Shown in pieces: positions 6,933-16,066 of a stretch of DNA of 49,427 bases (position 1 is the first letter of the stretch; every line of letters starts with the position of its first letter). Source of the DNA: Candidatus Omnitrophota bacterium. GTDB taxonomy: Bacteria > Omnitrophota > Gorgyraeia > Zapsychrales > Zapsychraceae. A program made the position numbers and the translations under genes. The stretch lies in assembly GCA_020429915.1 (NCBI GenBank), contig JAGQKV010000004.1, positions 1 through 49,427 of the forward strand. Direction: 5' to 3'. The notes under the pieces are model-generated. The model was not told where the DNA came from. It saw only the letters and a list, made by a program, of their open reading frames with translations, and did no database searches.

Positions 6933-7664
6933 ATGTCTTCAGTCCGTCAAACATCTCCCAGCATTTCATTCGCCTCGATTTACCTAGTCGTAGTCCTGAC
7001 CATTTTGACTATCGCCTACCTCGTCCTCTGTCATATTGGCGGCTTTGCCCCCGGCGATATACTGCGGATTATCGCCGAGACGAGCTTTGTCGCCCATCAA
7101 AACATTATCTTCTACATTAATATCAACCGCTATCCGTTGCCCAGCTATCTGTACATCGGCATTTTAGCTGCGACCTTCGGAGTAGGATTACTCACCAAGG
7201 TATTCGCCGGCCGGATCCCGCCGCAGTATTCCGACAGATCCCTGTTCAGCCATTTGAGATATGTCATCGTCGTGATGATTGTGCTGATCAATATTATGCA
7301 ATTGCTGGGAATCAATACCTTCTGGCAAAACCTGGGCGGCATGTTCACCGGTCCGGGAAAATATGAGAACAGCCCGCTTGCCCGGCCCAAACGGGTTGCG
7401 CAGGCGTACCGGGATGCCCTCCGGGATCAACCGCTCAGCGGCATCTTCGCTTCCGATATGAATATCGATGAAGATCCCGGCATGCTGGAACACCGCAGTT
7501 TCGCCTACTTCCTATATCCCGTTGACATTCGAAACGTATACAATCAGGAACGGACTGTGTGGGTAGCCTATGAACTGAGAGATTCCGCAAGCAAAGTCCC
7601 GGAAGGATTTAAAATCTTCTATCAATATGATGAAAACAACCTAATCGCCATTAAGCAACCATGA
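6933..7664 (+). CDS. Membrane protein with three TM segments and a soluble C-terminal domain (cassette copy 1)
   Basis: 243 residues, family not recognised. Three hydrophobic segments are visible (about 14-36, 72-90 and 108-126), followed by a roughly 110-residue hydrophilic domain with PEGFKIFYQYDENN near the end. The 264-residue gene at 9042-9836 has the same plan and the same ending pattern (IPEEYNIIYRINQ), so the two look like diverged paralogues. Its stop overlaps the next start by 4 bases (ATGA), making it the fixed partner of the GT-C-like protein. A role in glycan or lipid-linked sugar handling is inferred only from that neighbour. Confidence 0.75.
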   Translation: MSSVRQTSPSISFASIYLVVVLTILTIAYLVLCHIGGFAPGDILRIIAETSFVAHQNIIFYININRYPLPSYLYIGILAATFGVGLLTKVFAGRIPPQYSDRSLFSHLRYVIVVMIVLINIMQLLGINTFWQNLGGMFTGPGKYENSPLARPKRVAQAYRDALRDQPLSGIFASDMNIDEDPGMLEHRSFAYFLYPVDIRNVYNQERTVWVAYELRDSASKVPEGFKIFYQYDENNLIAIKQP

Positions 7665-9052
7665 GCACGTTTTTAGTCTTTTTACTCTTACTGCTCCCCT
7701 TAACCGTGGGCTCCCTGCTAGTCAGCTGGTTTAGTCGACGCAACCCGTTACCATTGCCACTGACCATGGCCCTCGGTTTTGGAGCCGGGACTGGCGTTCT
7801 GACCCACTTATTTGTCATCCTAAATTATATTGAGCTCCCACACAGGTTGGCGATGGTAACCGTTTTGCTTGGCTGCCTCGGTGTATTACTTGCCTGGTTG
7901 ATGTTTGTCAACAGGAACGACCGCCGACCGCCGATATCCTTCGGCCCTCGGCCCAGGCCTGACATTATCAATATCTCGCTCGGTCTTTTCATATTATATT
8001 TGCTCTCCTTTATTTTCTGGAACGGTTATAGTACCCCCATCCATTCCTGGGACACTTTATCGACAATGGGATTCAAGGCCAAAATTATCTACTACAGTCA
8101 ATTTCTAGATTACATCCCCCGCTTCGGCAAGTTTGATTATCCCCTTCACCTACCCACGCTCATGGCCTGGACCGCCCACGGCAGCGGGGGCTGGGACGAC
8201 ACCCTGGTAAAGATCATCTTTCCCCTGTACTGCTTGGCATTTAGCGTCGTCCTGTTCTACACGCTGCGCATGCTGACCAACGGACGCTGGGCGGTGGCCG
8301 GGGTGGCCTTATTGTTCTCTTCGGGATTCTTCGTGTATCATGCGACGATCGCCTATCGCGACATGACGATGATGTATTTCAACTGCAGCTGTATCCTGTT
8401 GATCCTGTTGTGGCAGAAAAGCGACTACCGGATCGCCCTCAGCCTGGCGGCCCTTTTCTCCGGCTTCACCACCTTTATCAAGCTGGAAGGCTTCGGGTAC
8501 CTCGGCATGCATAATATGTTGGTACTGGCAATTCTGACTTTTGACCGAAAACTGACGCTTCCAGAAAAATTCCGGCGGCAGCTGATTTTCAGCGTCGTCA
8601 GTATCGGCATTTATGCCGTCTTCGCTGTTTTCAAAAAAACACAAATTCTCCCCAACGTTCCCGATTGGCGGGTCGTGGCGACCCATTTCGATCTCAACCG
8701 CGTCAGCGTTAGCCTTGGTGTCGAATCGCTACAGCGCGTCAACGTGGTCATACAGCGTTATCTGGAAAACATGTTCCTGAGCGGCAACTGGAACCTCATA
8801 TGGGCCCTGTTCGCCGCCAGCTGCCTGCGCCTTGAACGATGGGCACAATCCGCCACATTGCGGTATTTGATTCTGTATCTGACCATGTATTTTGGCATCT
8901 ACCTGGCGGCGTACTCTCTCACACAACATTACTACTGGGTCGCCGATAAGTATGACGTCATGTCGCGCTCACTGCTTCACATATGGCCGCTCATCATTGC
9001 CGCCACTTGCATACTGAATCATCAACCCCCTTCAGCCCCCGATGCGGACTAA
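7661..9052 (+). CDS. Polytopic GT-C-like membrane glycosyltransferase candidate (cassette copy 1)
   Basis: 463 residues with about ten membrane helices. A GT-C-like first outside loop carries HSWDT with D131, the place where GT-C enzymes using polyprenyl-phosphate sugars keep a catalytic acid. FDYPLHLP, YHATIAYRD and FIKLEG are shared with the paralogue at 9830-11218. The fold and topology resemble the ArnT/PMT glycosyltransferases; donor and acceptor are unknown. Translation is probably coupled to the preceding gene (ATGA overlap), and the following gene begins 11 bases before this one ends. Confidence 0.7.
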   Translation: MSTFLVFLLLLLPLTVGSLLVSWFSRRNPLPLPLTMALGFGAGTGVLTHLFVILNYIELPHRLAMVTVLLGCLGVLLAWLMFVNRNDRRPPISFGPRPRPDIINISLGLFILYLLSFIFWNGYSTPIHSWDTLSTMGFKAKIIYYSQFLDYIPRFGKFDYPLHLPTLMAWTAHGSGGWDDTLVKIIFPLYCLAFSVVLFYTLRMLTNGRWAVAGVALLFSSGFFVYHATIAYRDMTMMYFNCSCILLILLWQKSDYRIALSLAALFSGFTTFIKLEGFGYLGMHNMLVLAILTFDRKLTLPEKFRRQLIFSVVSIGIYAVFAVFKKTQILPNVPDWRVVATHFDLNRVSVSLGVESLQRVNVVIQRYLENMFLSGNWNLIWALFAASCLRLERWAQSATLRYLILYLTMYFGIYLAAYSLTQHYYWVADKYDVMSRSLLHIWPLIIAATCILNHQPPSAPDAD

Positions 9053-9836
9053 TTCCGACGGCATACAACCGAGCACACACTCATCCGTCGGCAAGTTCCA
9101 TTTAAAAAGTTTTCTGAGCATCATGATCATATCATATGCTCTGGGTTTATTTTTGGTCTTACTCGGCCTCGCGTATACGACGAATGCCTCTCCCCTGCTC
9201 ATTGCCAAATCGTGGCCCGGATTATTGTACAATCCCGGGCAAAATATCTTCCGTGTGAGGGTCGTCCAGGGGATTAATCCCCTGGACATGCACTATCTAG
9301 TATTTGTTATCGGTATCTTCATTGCCATAGCGTTACTTAAGACATTTCGCCGCCTGAAGTGGCGAACCTTGAAACGAATTCTGCCGGCTTCGGCAACCGC
9401 CATGATGACGCTTTCGATAATTTTACTAGCGGCATTGGACCTGGGCATGCGAATGGCCGACTACCACAAAGACTGGACACAGTATGGCGGCAAAACCGTG
9501 TCCCAGAAAAACGCCGCCCGTTTCGGCAGCATATATGAACTAACCGCATATACGCATCAGTCGATATCTGAGCGCCATCGTGGTATACTGCTTTCACCCA
9601 CGCCCATAGAAGAGGCCCCACACATCTCATACCGCGCCATTTTGGCCTATCACTTGCTCCCCACCATAAATATCGTAACCGACAGTCCGGCGCCTAACGA
9701 TATCGTTATCTACTACGAATATGCTGACGACGAAGGACGCATTCCCGAGGAGTACAATATAATATATCGAATCAATCAGCCCGACATCGTTGTCACCGCA
9801 CGCAAACCGAAAGCTAGGCAGCCGGCAAAATGGTAG
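9042..9836 (+). CDS. Membrane protein, paralogue of 6933-7664 (cassette copy 2)
   Basis: 264 residues with the same plan as the first cassette protein: a short N-terminal tail, three hydrophobic segments (about 24-50, 83-99, 113-131) and a C-terminal soluble domain ending with IPEEYNIIYRINQPDIVV. Its function is not recognised. It overlaps the genes on both sides (11 and 7 bases), again pairing directly with a GT-C-like gene. Base composition from about here to 12.8 kb looks lower in GC than around it, consistent with duplication followed by divergence or with separate acquisition. Confidence 0.7.
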   Translation: MRTNSDGIQPSTHSSVGKFHLKSFLSIMIISYALGLFLVLLGLAYTTNASPLLIAKSWPGLLYNPGQNIFRVRVVQGINPLDMHYLVFVIGIFIAIALLKTFRRLKWRTLKRILPASATAMMTLSIILLAALDLGMRMADYHKDWTQYGGKTVSQKNAARFGSIYELTAYTHQSISERHRGILLSPTPIEEAPHISYRAILAYHLLPTINIVTDSPAPNDIVIYYEYADDEGRIPEEYNIIYRINQPDIVVTARKPKARQPAKW

Positions 9837-11218
9837 TGGCAAATATTTTCTTGAGCATACTCATCCCCATTATTATAGGATTTGCGGTGGTCAGAAGTCT
9901 CGCGGGCCGCTGCATACCCCTGGGAATGGAGCTTTCGCTGAGCTACGGATTAGGGCTGGGCATTATATCTTTGTGGATGCTGCTGCTGTATTTACTCGGC
10001 ATCTCCTTCTCTCGCTTCAGTATTTCAGCCCCTCTTTTGCTTTTGCCACTAGCTATGGGATTATTGATTCCCTTTCGTAAAGGCCCAAGGCAAAGGGAAG
10101 AATTACCCGTAGTTATTGATTCCGCCCGCACACGCCATTTCCCGCATGTATTTCCGGAGGTGATACTGTGGCTCTATATCGCAGTTGTTACCATGGGTGT
10201 GGTGGTCAAATCTATGACACTGCCCATCATGAATTTTGATGCGATAGCGACAATCGGCATTAAGGCCAAGTTATTCTTCTTTGAGAACCAAGCCCCGCGT
10301 CTCAGCCAGCTTCCCCACAGGACCTATCCTCTTCTGGTTCCATTCTCGGAGACATGGACAGCTTTTAATTTGGGATTCTGGCACGATATATTTGTTAAAA
10401 TTCCGTTTCTATCGATATTCCTTTCCTTTCTCGTCGCCCATTATTATTTCCTAAGAATTGTGACAAATCGAATAGGGGCAACCGTTGGACTGGCCCTTCT
10501 CTTAACCAGCAATCTCATCGTATATCACAGCACCATAGCGTACCGCGATCTTCATTTGATGTACTATAATTGCACCACCATCATGCTGATCCTTTTGTGG
10601 TTTCGCAGCAAACACAACTCCCTCCTCCTGATTGCCGGAATAATGGCCGGCATAGGAAGCTTTACCAAGTTGGAGGGAACTGCATTTTTGTTAATTTACT
10701 GTCTCATTGTAATAGTTTGTGGGCGTCTACATTATGGTAAGGTTTTTGCGAAGAAATCCGGCCTGGCCCTGTTGCAGTTCTTGCTGCCTTCCGGTTCGGT
10801 TTGCTTATGGTATCATTTGGTGAAAATCAGCTACGGCGCAACATCTGAAGGGGAAGGAATTATTGATAAGACGGACTTCAGCATCGGACTAAACAATCTC
10901 GCTTTATTGCCCCATGTTTTACACAGCTTTATGACTAATCTTCTGGTTTCCGCCAATTGGAATTTTGTCTGGCCGGCCTTGCTCATGAGCATGATCATTT
11001 TTGTCCGTCGCAAATGGCAGTCGGAGGCATACCTCCTGCTCATTTGCCTGCTTCTGTTCTTTGCATTGTATGCCGCCACCGCAATATTCTCGGCAAACTT
11101 TGTATGGATTGCCGGAGATAAGAATTTGACAACTCTGTCTCGCCTGATAATGCACTTCTTCCCACTCGCCGTGCAGTTATTGATTATTATCCATTGGCAC
11201 CGAAAATTATCTGAGTAA
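9830..11218 (+). CDS. Polytopic GT-C-like membrane glycosyltransferase candidate (cassette copy 2)
   Basis: 462 residues, almost the same length as the copy at 7661-9052, with matching landmarks: D137 in NFDA at the first-loop acid position, GIKAK, YPLLVPF, YHSTIAYRD, LILLW and FTKLEG. About ten to twelve membrane helices. It is likely a lipid-linked sugar transferase working outside the membrane, by family resemblance only. It is the last gene of the plus-strand run. Its stop lies eight bases from the stop of the converging methyltransferase gene, and no terminator hairpin is visible between them. Confidence 0.7.
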   Translation: MVVANIFLSILIPIIIGFAVVRSLAGRCIPLGMELSLSYGLGLGIISLWMLLLYLLGISFSRFSISAPLLLLPLAMGLLIPFRKGPRQREELPVVIDSARTRHFPHVFPEVILWLYIAVVTMGVVVKSMTLPIMNFDAIATIGIKAKLFFFENQAPRLSQLPHRTYPLLVPFSETWTAFNLGFWHDIFVKIPFLSIFLSFLVAHYYFLRIVTNRIGATVGLALLLTSNLIVYHSTIAYRDLHLMYYNCTTIMLILLWFRSKHNSLLLIAGIMAGIGSFTKLEGTAFLLIYCLIVIVCGRLHYGKVFAKKSGLALLQFLLPSGSVCLWYHLVKISYGATSEGEGIIDKTDFSIGLNNLALLPHVLHSFMTNLLVSANWNFVWPALLMSMIIFVRRKWQSEAYLLLICLLLFFALYAATAIFSANFVWIAGDKNLTTLSRLIMHFFPLAVQLLIIIHWHRKLSE

Positions 11219-11226
11219 GAAGATGC

Positions 11227-12027
11227 TTACGAGCGGGGGCTTTTTTCAAGCTCGATCGTGCAGAACATTCCCAAGAGAGGATTTAGAGGACTTATAAGCA
11301 TCTCCAGCCCTCTGATGACGGGATACATAAACGTAGGCGCCAATTGTCGCATTGAGACACCGCCGCTGATCAAATAGCGGATGGGGGTATGACAACGAAA
11401 CCGGTTTATGCGCAGCTTCGGGTATTCCTTAAGAAATTGTTCTTGGTCACGTTTGAAGACGATCCAAGGTTGAGCCCCATTGGCATCGGACATAGGCCCC
11501 TCGCCTTCGATACTCCAACCGGCCGCCGGGTTAAAAGGCTCATGATGGAAGTTCTGAAAAATAAACCGTCCCCACCATGTATTTGCTGGCTCGATCATGA
11601 TAATCTTACCCCCCGGCTTTAGACAACGCTCCATTTCCGTGAGCACGCTTCGCGGCGTCTTGATATGATGGAAAACATCGATCATAAAGAAGATTCCTAC
11701 GGAATCATTCTTAAATGGAATATGCTCCCCGGAAAAACAGACATCCACGCTACTTAAAACAAGTACGTCAGAGGTGATCGCCTCAGGAATGACTTGCTTT
11801 ATAAAGCCTCCGCCACTTCCCAACTCAACAATCACGGCATCCGGGTCGCTATCGTGAAACCGGACAACTTCTTGATAATTTTCTAGATAGATCTTCTTCA
11901 GGAAGGGTTTGTTCTGAATAATCCTACTATGAAGCTCTGAGGTATTAGGGTCATCAAGGTCATTGACTCCCTCAAGTTCCGGTAACGCTAACCATCCACG
12001 AACTTTTTCTTTTATGTAACCAGACAC
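11227..12027 (-). CDS. Class I SAM-dependent methyltransferase
   Basis: 266 residues with a GTG start. The SAM-binding motif VIVELGSGGGF and the post-motif IGIFFMIDVFHHI-type segment, followed by ERCLKPGGKIIMIEP, identify a Rossmann-fold methyltransferase (Methyltransf_11 group). The N-terminal 60 residues and C-terminal 80 residues are not recognised; no membrane segment is obvious. It is the third methyltransferase in a row, after the fusion protein and the gene at 12052, and probably acts on the same glycan or lipid. The substrate is unknown. The GC is lower than in genes further upstream. Confidence 0.8.
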   Translation of the reverse strand: MSGYIKEKVRGWLALPELEGVNDLDDPNTSELHSRIIQNKPFLKKIYLENYQEVVRFHDSDPDAVIVELGSGGGFIKQVIPEAITSDVLVLSSVDVCFSGEHIPFKNDSVGIFFMIDVFHHIKTPRSVLTEMERCLKPGGKIIMIEPANTWWGRFIFQNFHHEPFNPAAGWSIEGEGPMSDANGAQPWIVFKRDQEQFLKEYPKLRINRFRCHTPIRYLISGGVSMRQLAPTFMYPVIRGLEMLISPLNPLLGMFCTIELEKSPRS

Positions 12028-12051
12028 GACGCGTTTCTCTAGACGGTTTAC

Positions 12052-12777
12052 TTACTTTTTGGCAGCGATAAATAGCGATCCGGAGATCTCTTTCACTATG
12101 GGGACTTTTTCGATAAAACGACCTAAGCTCCGAACCATGGGGATTAGAATCTGCGGGGTTAATGGATGAAGGAAATCAAACGGCATGATGGCGATATCTT
12201 TGAATCCATGAGAGGCCAGAGTATTGCTAAGAGGGCCTCGCAAAAAAGCTGTCTCATCAGGACTAACACCGGCCCACCGTCTGAAGGTGCTATTACTTCT
12301 CTCCAAAAACACATGCGGATTTAATTTGTTCGGCTCGGTAAAGTAAATCGATCCGCCTGGCTTCAACACGCGATAACACTCCCGAAGGGCATCATCGACT
12401 TCAAGATGATGGAGCACCGAACTACCCACCACTGTATCGAATGAATTGTCAGCATAAGAAAGATCATATGCATTTTCAACCTTGAAGGTGACATTCTCAG
12501 CCTTCACTTGTTCCCGCGCCACCTCAAGCAAATCCGGCGATATATCATTTGCCGTAATCGCGGCCTTGGTTTCGGCCAAATGCTTTGTGAAATATCCAAC
12601 ACCGCAACCCAACTCCAAAACCTTCATCCCAGGTTCGATATGCGATGTGATCATCTCCAAACGTCGCTTAAATCTGAGTTTCCCAGCCGGGGTCTCCCAG
12701 TACCACAGGGTTCCGGACCAAGATTTGCGAAGGACTTTACCATGCTCAATTTCGTTTTTAAGACGATCGTCGGACAT
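12052..12777 (-). CDS. Class I SAM-dependent methyltransferase
   Basis: 241 residues. The motif VLELGCGVGYFTKHL binds SAM; NDISPDLLEVA is the acidic-strand motif; YRVLKPGGSIYFTEPN is motif III. Similar proteins modify quinones, lipids or sugars; this one is not assigned. It begins two bases after the stop of the methyltransferase-glycosyltransferase fusion, so the three genes share a transcript. A single counted line inside it (12301-12360) is 45 percent GC, against 60 percent at 13381-13440. Confidence 0.82.
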   Translation of the reverse strand: MSDDRLKNEIEHGKVLRKSWSGTLWYWETPAGKLRFKRRLEMITSHIEPGMKVLELGCGVGYFTKHLAETKAAITANDISPDLLEVAREQVKAENVTFKVENAYDLSYADNSFDTVVGSSVLHHLEVDDALRECYRVLKPGGSIYFTEPNKLNPHVFLERSNSTFRRWAGVSPDETAFLRGPLSNTLASHGFKDIAIMPFDFLHPLTPQILIPMVRSLGRFIEKVPIVKEISGSLFIAAKK

Positions 12778-12779
12778 GG

Positions 12780-14213
12780 CTATTCTTCCCGTTTGATATA
12801 AAAGTCACGCGGCGGAACAAGAACCAATTCGAGAAAACCTCGCCAACAGGCCTGCAACAGGTGAAGCCCATGCTGGAGCGATCGCATCTTGGATTCGCCG
12901 GAAATCCGAGACTTGTAGTGTACCGGAACCTCCATGATCTTGCTGCCCATCTTGGCGGCACCGAACAGTAAATCAAAGTCTCCCCATTTGTCCTTACCCC
13001 ATTTCATGCGTTTGTAATCCCGTTTGTACAACGCCTTCGTCCCGCACAGCGTATCCGTCAGGTCCTGTTGGGTAATAAAGCTCATCAGCCAACCGAAGAG
13101 TTTGTTTCCCAAGAGATTGGCCATCCGCATCGCCTGGTCCTCCATCGGATAGACCAGACGGGTCCCGTTGACAAACTGGCACATCCCCTTATTCAGCGGT
13201 TCAAAAAAACGGGGCATCTCCTCGGGGGGGGTCGAGACGTCCGCATCCAGGATCATAATCACTTCTTCCTCAGCCGCGTCGAAACCAGCCTTCACCGCCT
13301 GACCTTTGCCCCGATTCGGACTGTAGTCGATAAGCTTGAGGTTGGGGAATTCGCCCTGTAGGGATCGGACCTTATCGGCGGTCCCGTCGGTGCTGCCGTC
13401 GTTAACCACGATAATCTCGGTCCGCTTTCCCATTTGCGGCACGCGACGGACGGCGCTCTCGACATTGCCTTCCTCGTTATAGCAGGGAATGACCACCGAG
13501 CAGCCGTAGCCCAAGTCAGTCGTGTTCTCCTGCAACGGCTGAATGACCAGATACTGTGTGGAGGCCATTTTACTGAACGGCCACAGCCTTGTCCCAACCC
13601 AGTTAGCAAGATAGCCCAACACCGGAACGTATTTGGGAAACAACAACAAATGGCCGTGATAGCTCACCGAGAGGTCCAGCAGGTTCAACATCTTCTCCAT
13701 ACTGCGGCGCTCAATAAAGTTGTGCGGCCCCTCGGGCATTTTGGCGCCCATCTTTTCCATGAGATTCAGAATCGGATCCCACCACGGATTGATGGTCGTC
13801 AGAATAATCTTGGTGGTCGGCTTGCAGAACCGGTAGGCGCTGCGGAACACATCCTGCACATCGTAAACATGGTCCACGACATCGACCATAATGATATAGT
13901 CAAACTTTTCCTCGAGCTGAACGTCCTCGCAGGCCGCATGTAGAAATTCATACTGCGGATACTTCTCCCGGGCCCGGCTTATCATTTCCTCACTGATGTC
14001 CACCCCGACCCCGCGGGAGGGTTCCATATGCGCGAGGATCTCCCCGGTTCCGCACCCGAATTCCAAAACCGAGGCGCCCTTGGGAATAATCCGCGAAATG
14101 AAAAGCTTCAACGTGTTGTAGTAGTATGAGTTTTTCTTCTTCCAGTAATCGTAATTGGGCGCGATCTGATCAAAGTGGTCGCGCACCTCGTCTTTGGTCA
14201 TAATCGGTGACAT
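12780..14213 (-). CDS. Methyltransferase-glycosyltransferase (GT2, DPM1-like) fusion
   Basis: 477 residues with two enzymes in one chain. Residues 1-230 form a SAM methyltransferase (EFGCGTG at 51-57, DISEEMI at 72-78). Residues 238-450 form a family 2 glycosyltransferase: SVVIPCYNEEGNVE, VVNDGSTDGT around 270-278, and the metal-binding ILDADVS with DAD at 323-325. The second half resembles dolichol- or undecaprenyl-phosphate sugar synthases. GT-C enzymes use such donors, and two GT-C-like genes lie just downstream on the other strand, so a shared lipid-linked sugar pathway is a reasonable inference. No C-terminal membrane helices are evident. Confidence 0.85.
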   Translation of the reverse strand: MSPIMTKDEVRDHFDQIAPNYDYWKKKNSYYYNTLKLFISRIIPKGASVLEFGCGTGEILAHMEPSRGVGVDISEEMISRAREKYPQYEFLHAACEDVQLEEKFDYIIMVDVVDHVYDVQDVFRSAYRFCKPTTKIILTTINPWWDPILNLMEKMGAKMPEGPHNFIERRSMEKMLNLLDLSVSYHGHLLLFPKYVPVLGYLANWVGTRLWPFSKMASTQYLVIQPLQENTTDLGYGCSVVIPCYNEEGNVESAVRRVPQMGKRTEIIVVNDGSTDGTADKVRSLQGEFPNLKLIDYSPNRGKGQAVKAGFDAAEEEVIMILDADVSTPPEEMPRFFEPLNKGMCQFVNGTRLVYPMEDQAMRMANLLGNKLFGWLMSFITQQDLTDTLCGTKALYKRDYKRMKWGKDKWGDFDLLFGAAKMGSKIMEVPVHYKSRISGESKMRSLQHGLHLLQACWRGFLELVLVPPRDFYIKREE

Positions 14214-14221
14214 GGCGGATC

Positions 14222-15013
14222 CTATCTCCTGTTTCTCAATTTAGCCAAAAGGCGCAATATTTCGATGTACAACCAGACCAGAGTGACCATCAACCCGAAG
14301 GCACCGTACCACTCCATGTACTTGGGCACACCACTTTGCGAACCGCGTTCTATAAAATCAAAATCCAGCACCAGATTGAGCGCCGCGATTGTGACAACCA
14401 TTAAACTGAAACCGATACCCACCGGGCTGCTTCCCCAACGCATATCGTAAAACAAATTGGCCCCGAAGAAACCCGCGATCCAGACCACCAGATAGAAAAT
14501 CATGATCGCCCCGGTAGCGGCCGCGATTCCCATGCGGAACTTGTGCGTCACCTGGATAAGGCCTGACTTGTAGACCAGCAGGAGCGCAAATAGCGTCCCG
14601 AACGTCAAACCAACGGCCTGGATAACGATCCCGGGATACTGCAATTCAAAGAAAGCGGATATCCCGCCTATAAACAGCCCTTCAAGCAAGGCATAAGCCG
14701 GGGCCGTGAGTGGAGACCAATCCTTTTTAAAGGTGGTGACTAAGGCCATGATGAACCCCCCGATCGCTCCGCCGAACATGGCTACGCCGACGAATTGCGG
14801 TGTGTGGGGTGAGCCGTCGTAAGGAATTCCTTCGATCAGAGGCTGGGAGATCGCATAGAACTTGGTCCAAACCCAGCTGGCCGTCATCAGCATGAGGGCA
14901 AACAAGGCAAAGGTCTTATTGACCGTCCCCTGAACGGTCATATTCTCGCCTACCGAAAAATTACGCGCCTGGTCAAAGGCGTTGTCGTTTAAAACCGGAT
15001 TTGATGTACGCAT
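14222..15013 (-). CDS. Bax inhibitor-1/YccA family membrane protein
   Basis: 263 residues from the ATG at 15013, chosen over an upstream in-frame start because GGAGGAAAGGA lies immediately before it. Seven hydrophobic segments match the BI-1/YccA family, with a cytosolic N-terminal tail of about 45 residues. Family members are calcium-leak channels or FtsH modulators; which of these applies is not visible. It lies between pgpA and the methyltransferase-glycosyltransferase gene, 8 bases from the latter, inside the ftsK-to-methyltransferase transcript. Confidence 0.85.
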   Translation of the reverse strand: MRTSNPVLNDNAFDQARNFSVGENMTVQGTVNKTFALFALMLMTASWVWTKFYAISQPLIEGIPYDGSPHTPQFVGVAMFGGAIGGFIMALVTTFKKDWSPLTAPAYALLEGLFIGGISAFFELQYPGIVIQAVGLTFGTLFALLLVYKSGLIQVTHKFRMGIAAATGAIMIFYLVVWIAGFFGANLFYDMRWGSSPVGIGFSLMVVTIAALNLVLDFDFIERGSQSGVPKYMEWYGAFGLMVTLVWLYIEILRLLAKLRNRR

Positions 15014-15026
15014 GTCCTTTCCTCCA

Positions 15027-15482
15027 TTAAACAATGCCCGCCCATCGGATCGCGATGTGCATGACAATATTGGTGTAGACCCCGGCGACGATATCATCCA
15101 TCATGATGCCGAGACCTCCCTCAAACTTCTCCATTTGATTGACCGGGTAGAGCTTAAACATATCCAAAGCGCGAAATAGAAAAAAAGCGGTTATCAGCAC
15201 CGGCCAGTCGAGCGGCAGCAAGAATAAGGCAATCAAAATGCCGGAAACCTCGTCGATCACCACGCAGGACGGGTCCTTGGATTTAAGCATGTCCTCCATC
15301 GGGCCGCTGACCAAAAGGCCGAGCACGGTAATGAATATCGTCACTGTCCCGTACGTAAAAGGCATATTCCACAGAATGATCGCCACCAGCGCTCCCGCAA
15401 AACTGGCCAATGTGCCCGGCGCGACCGGTGAATTGCCCATGTAGAAAAAAGTCGAAGATATTCTTATGAAATTCGCTGTCAT
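15027..15482 (-). CDS. pgpA: Phosphatidylglycerophosphatase A
   Basis: 151 residues from the ATG at 15482, which overlaps the pgsA stop as ATGA. Typical PgpA landmarks are visible: GNSPVAPGTLAS near the start, VVIDEVSG in the middle, FRALDMFKLYP, and IMMDDIVAGVY towards the end, in a small polytopic protein. It removes phosphate from phosphatidylglycerol phosphate, the product of the adjacent PgsA, at the inner membrane. An upstream in-frame extension into pgsA is ignored because the overlap start fits the family length. Confidence 0.9.
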   Translation of the reverse strand: MTANFIRISSTFFYMGNSPVAPGTLASFAGALVAIILWNMPFTYGTVTIFITVLGLLVSGPMEDMLKSKDPSCVVIDEVSGILIALFLLPLDWPVLITAFFLFRALDMFKLYPVNQMEKFEGGLGIMMDDIVAGVYTNIVMHIAIRWAGIV

Positions 15483-16066
15483 TGGGGACGAAACACCTGC
15501 TTGTTGTTTACGTAATACGATAAGCCCGACGCCAGCGTCATCAGCACCGCCACCATAATGGTGAAATCGATAAATTCCTGCCATCGACTGATCGTCAGAT
15601 CGCTCCAGCTGTTGGTCGAATCCGCAGAACGCAGCACGATATAAATCAGAATCACACCCGAGCAAAAGACTTGGGAGACCGTTTTATATTTGCCGAATTT
15701 CTCTGCCGCCAGGATGTGTCCTTGGTGTTTGGCATAGAGCCGCATAAAAGTGATGAACACTTCCCGGCCGAAAATAATTAGAAAGGCAATAACCGGGACA
15801 ATTCCCATCTTGACGAACACCAGGAACGCCGACAACATTAAGAACTTGTCGGCGATAGGATCCATCAACTTACCGAAATCGGAGACCATCTTGTGTTTCT
15901 TGGCGATGTAACCGTCGTAGTAGTCGGTAAATGATGCCAGAAAGAAAATAATGGCGCCCAGCAGCTTAAAAATGAATCCCTCGGCACACATGGCCAGAAT
16001 GAAAAAGAACGTCAACACAATACGCGAAATCGTCAGAGTATTGGGTGACAGAAATAAAGGCCTCAT
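15479..16066 (-). CDS. pgsA: CDP-diacylglycerol-glycerol-3-phosphate 3-phosphatidyltransferase
   Basis: 195 residues of a CDP-alcohol phosphatidyltransferase. The signature DxxDG..AR..G..D..D is seen as DYYDGYIAKK followed by FGKLMDPIADK, with G replacing none of the acidic residues. Four to six membrane helices. It makes phosphatidylglycerol phosphate, which PgpA from the next gene dephosphorylates. It overlaps rimO and pgpA by 4 bases each (ATGA), so translation of all three is probably coupled. Confidence 0.92.
   Translation of the reverse strand: MRPLFLSPNTLTISRIVLTFFFILAMCAEGFIFKLLGAIIFFLASFTDYYDGYIAKKHKMVSDFGKLMDPIADKFLMLSAFLVFVKMGIVPVIAFLIIFGREVFITFMRLYAKHQGHILAAEKFGKYKTVSQVFCSGVILIYIVLRSADSTNSWSDLTISRWQEFIDFTIMVAVLMTLASGLSYYVNNKQVFRPQ

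Noticed and set aside
15483-15665. Upstream in-frame extension of pgpA
   Set aside because: It would lie wholly inside pgsA, while the ATG overlapping the pgsA stop gives the normal PgpA length.
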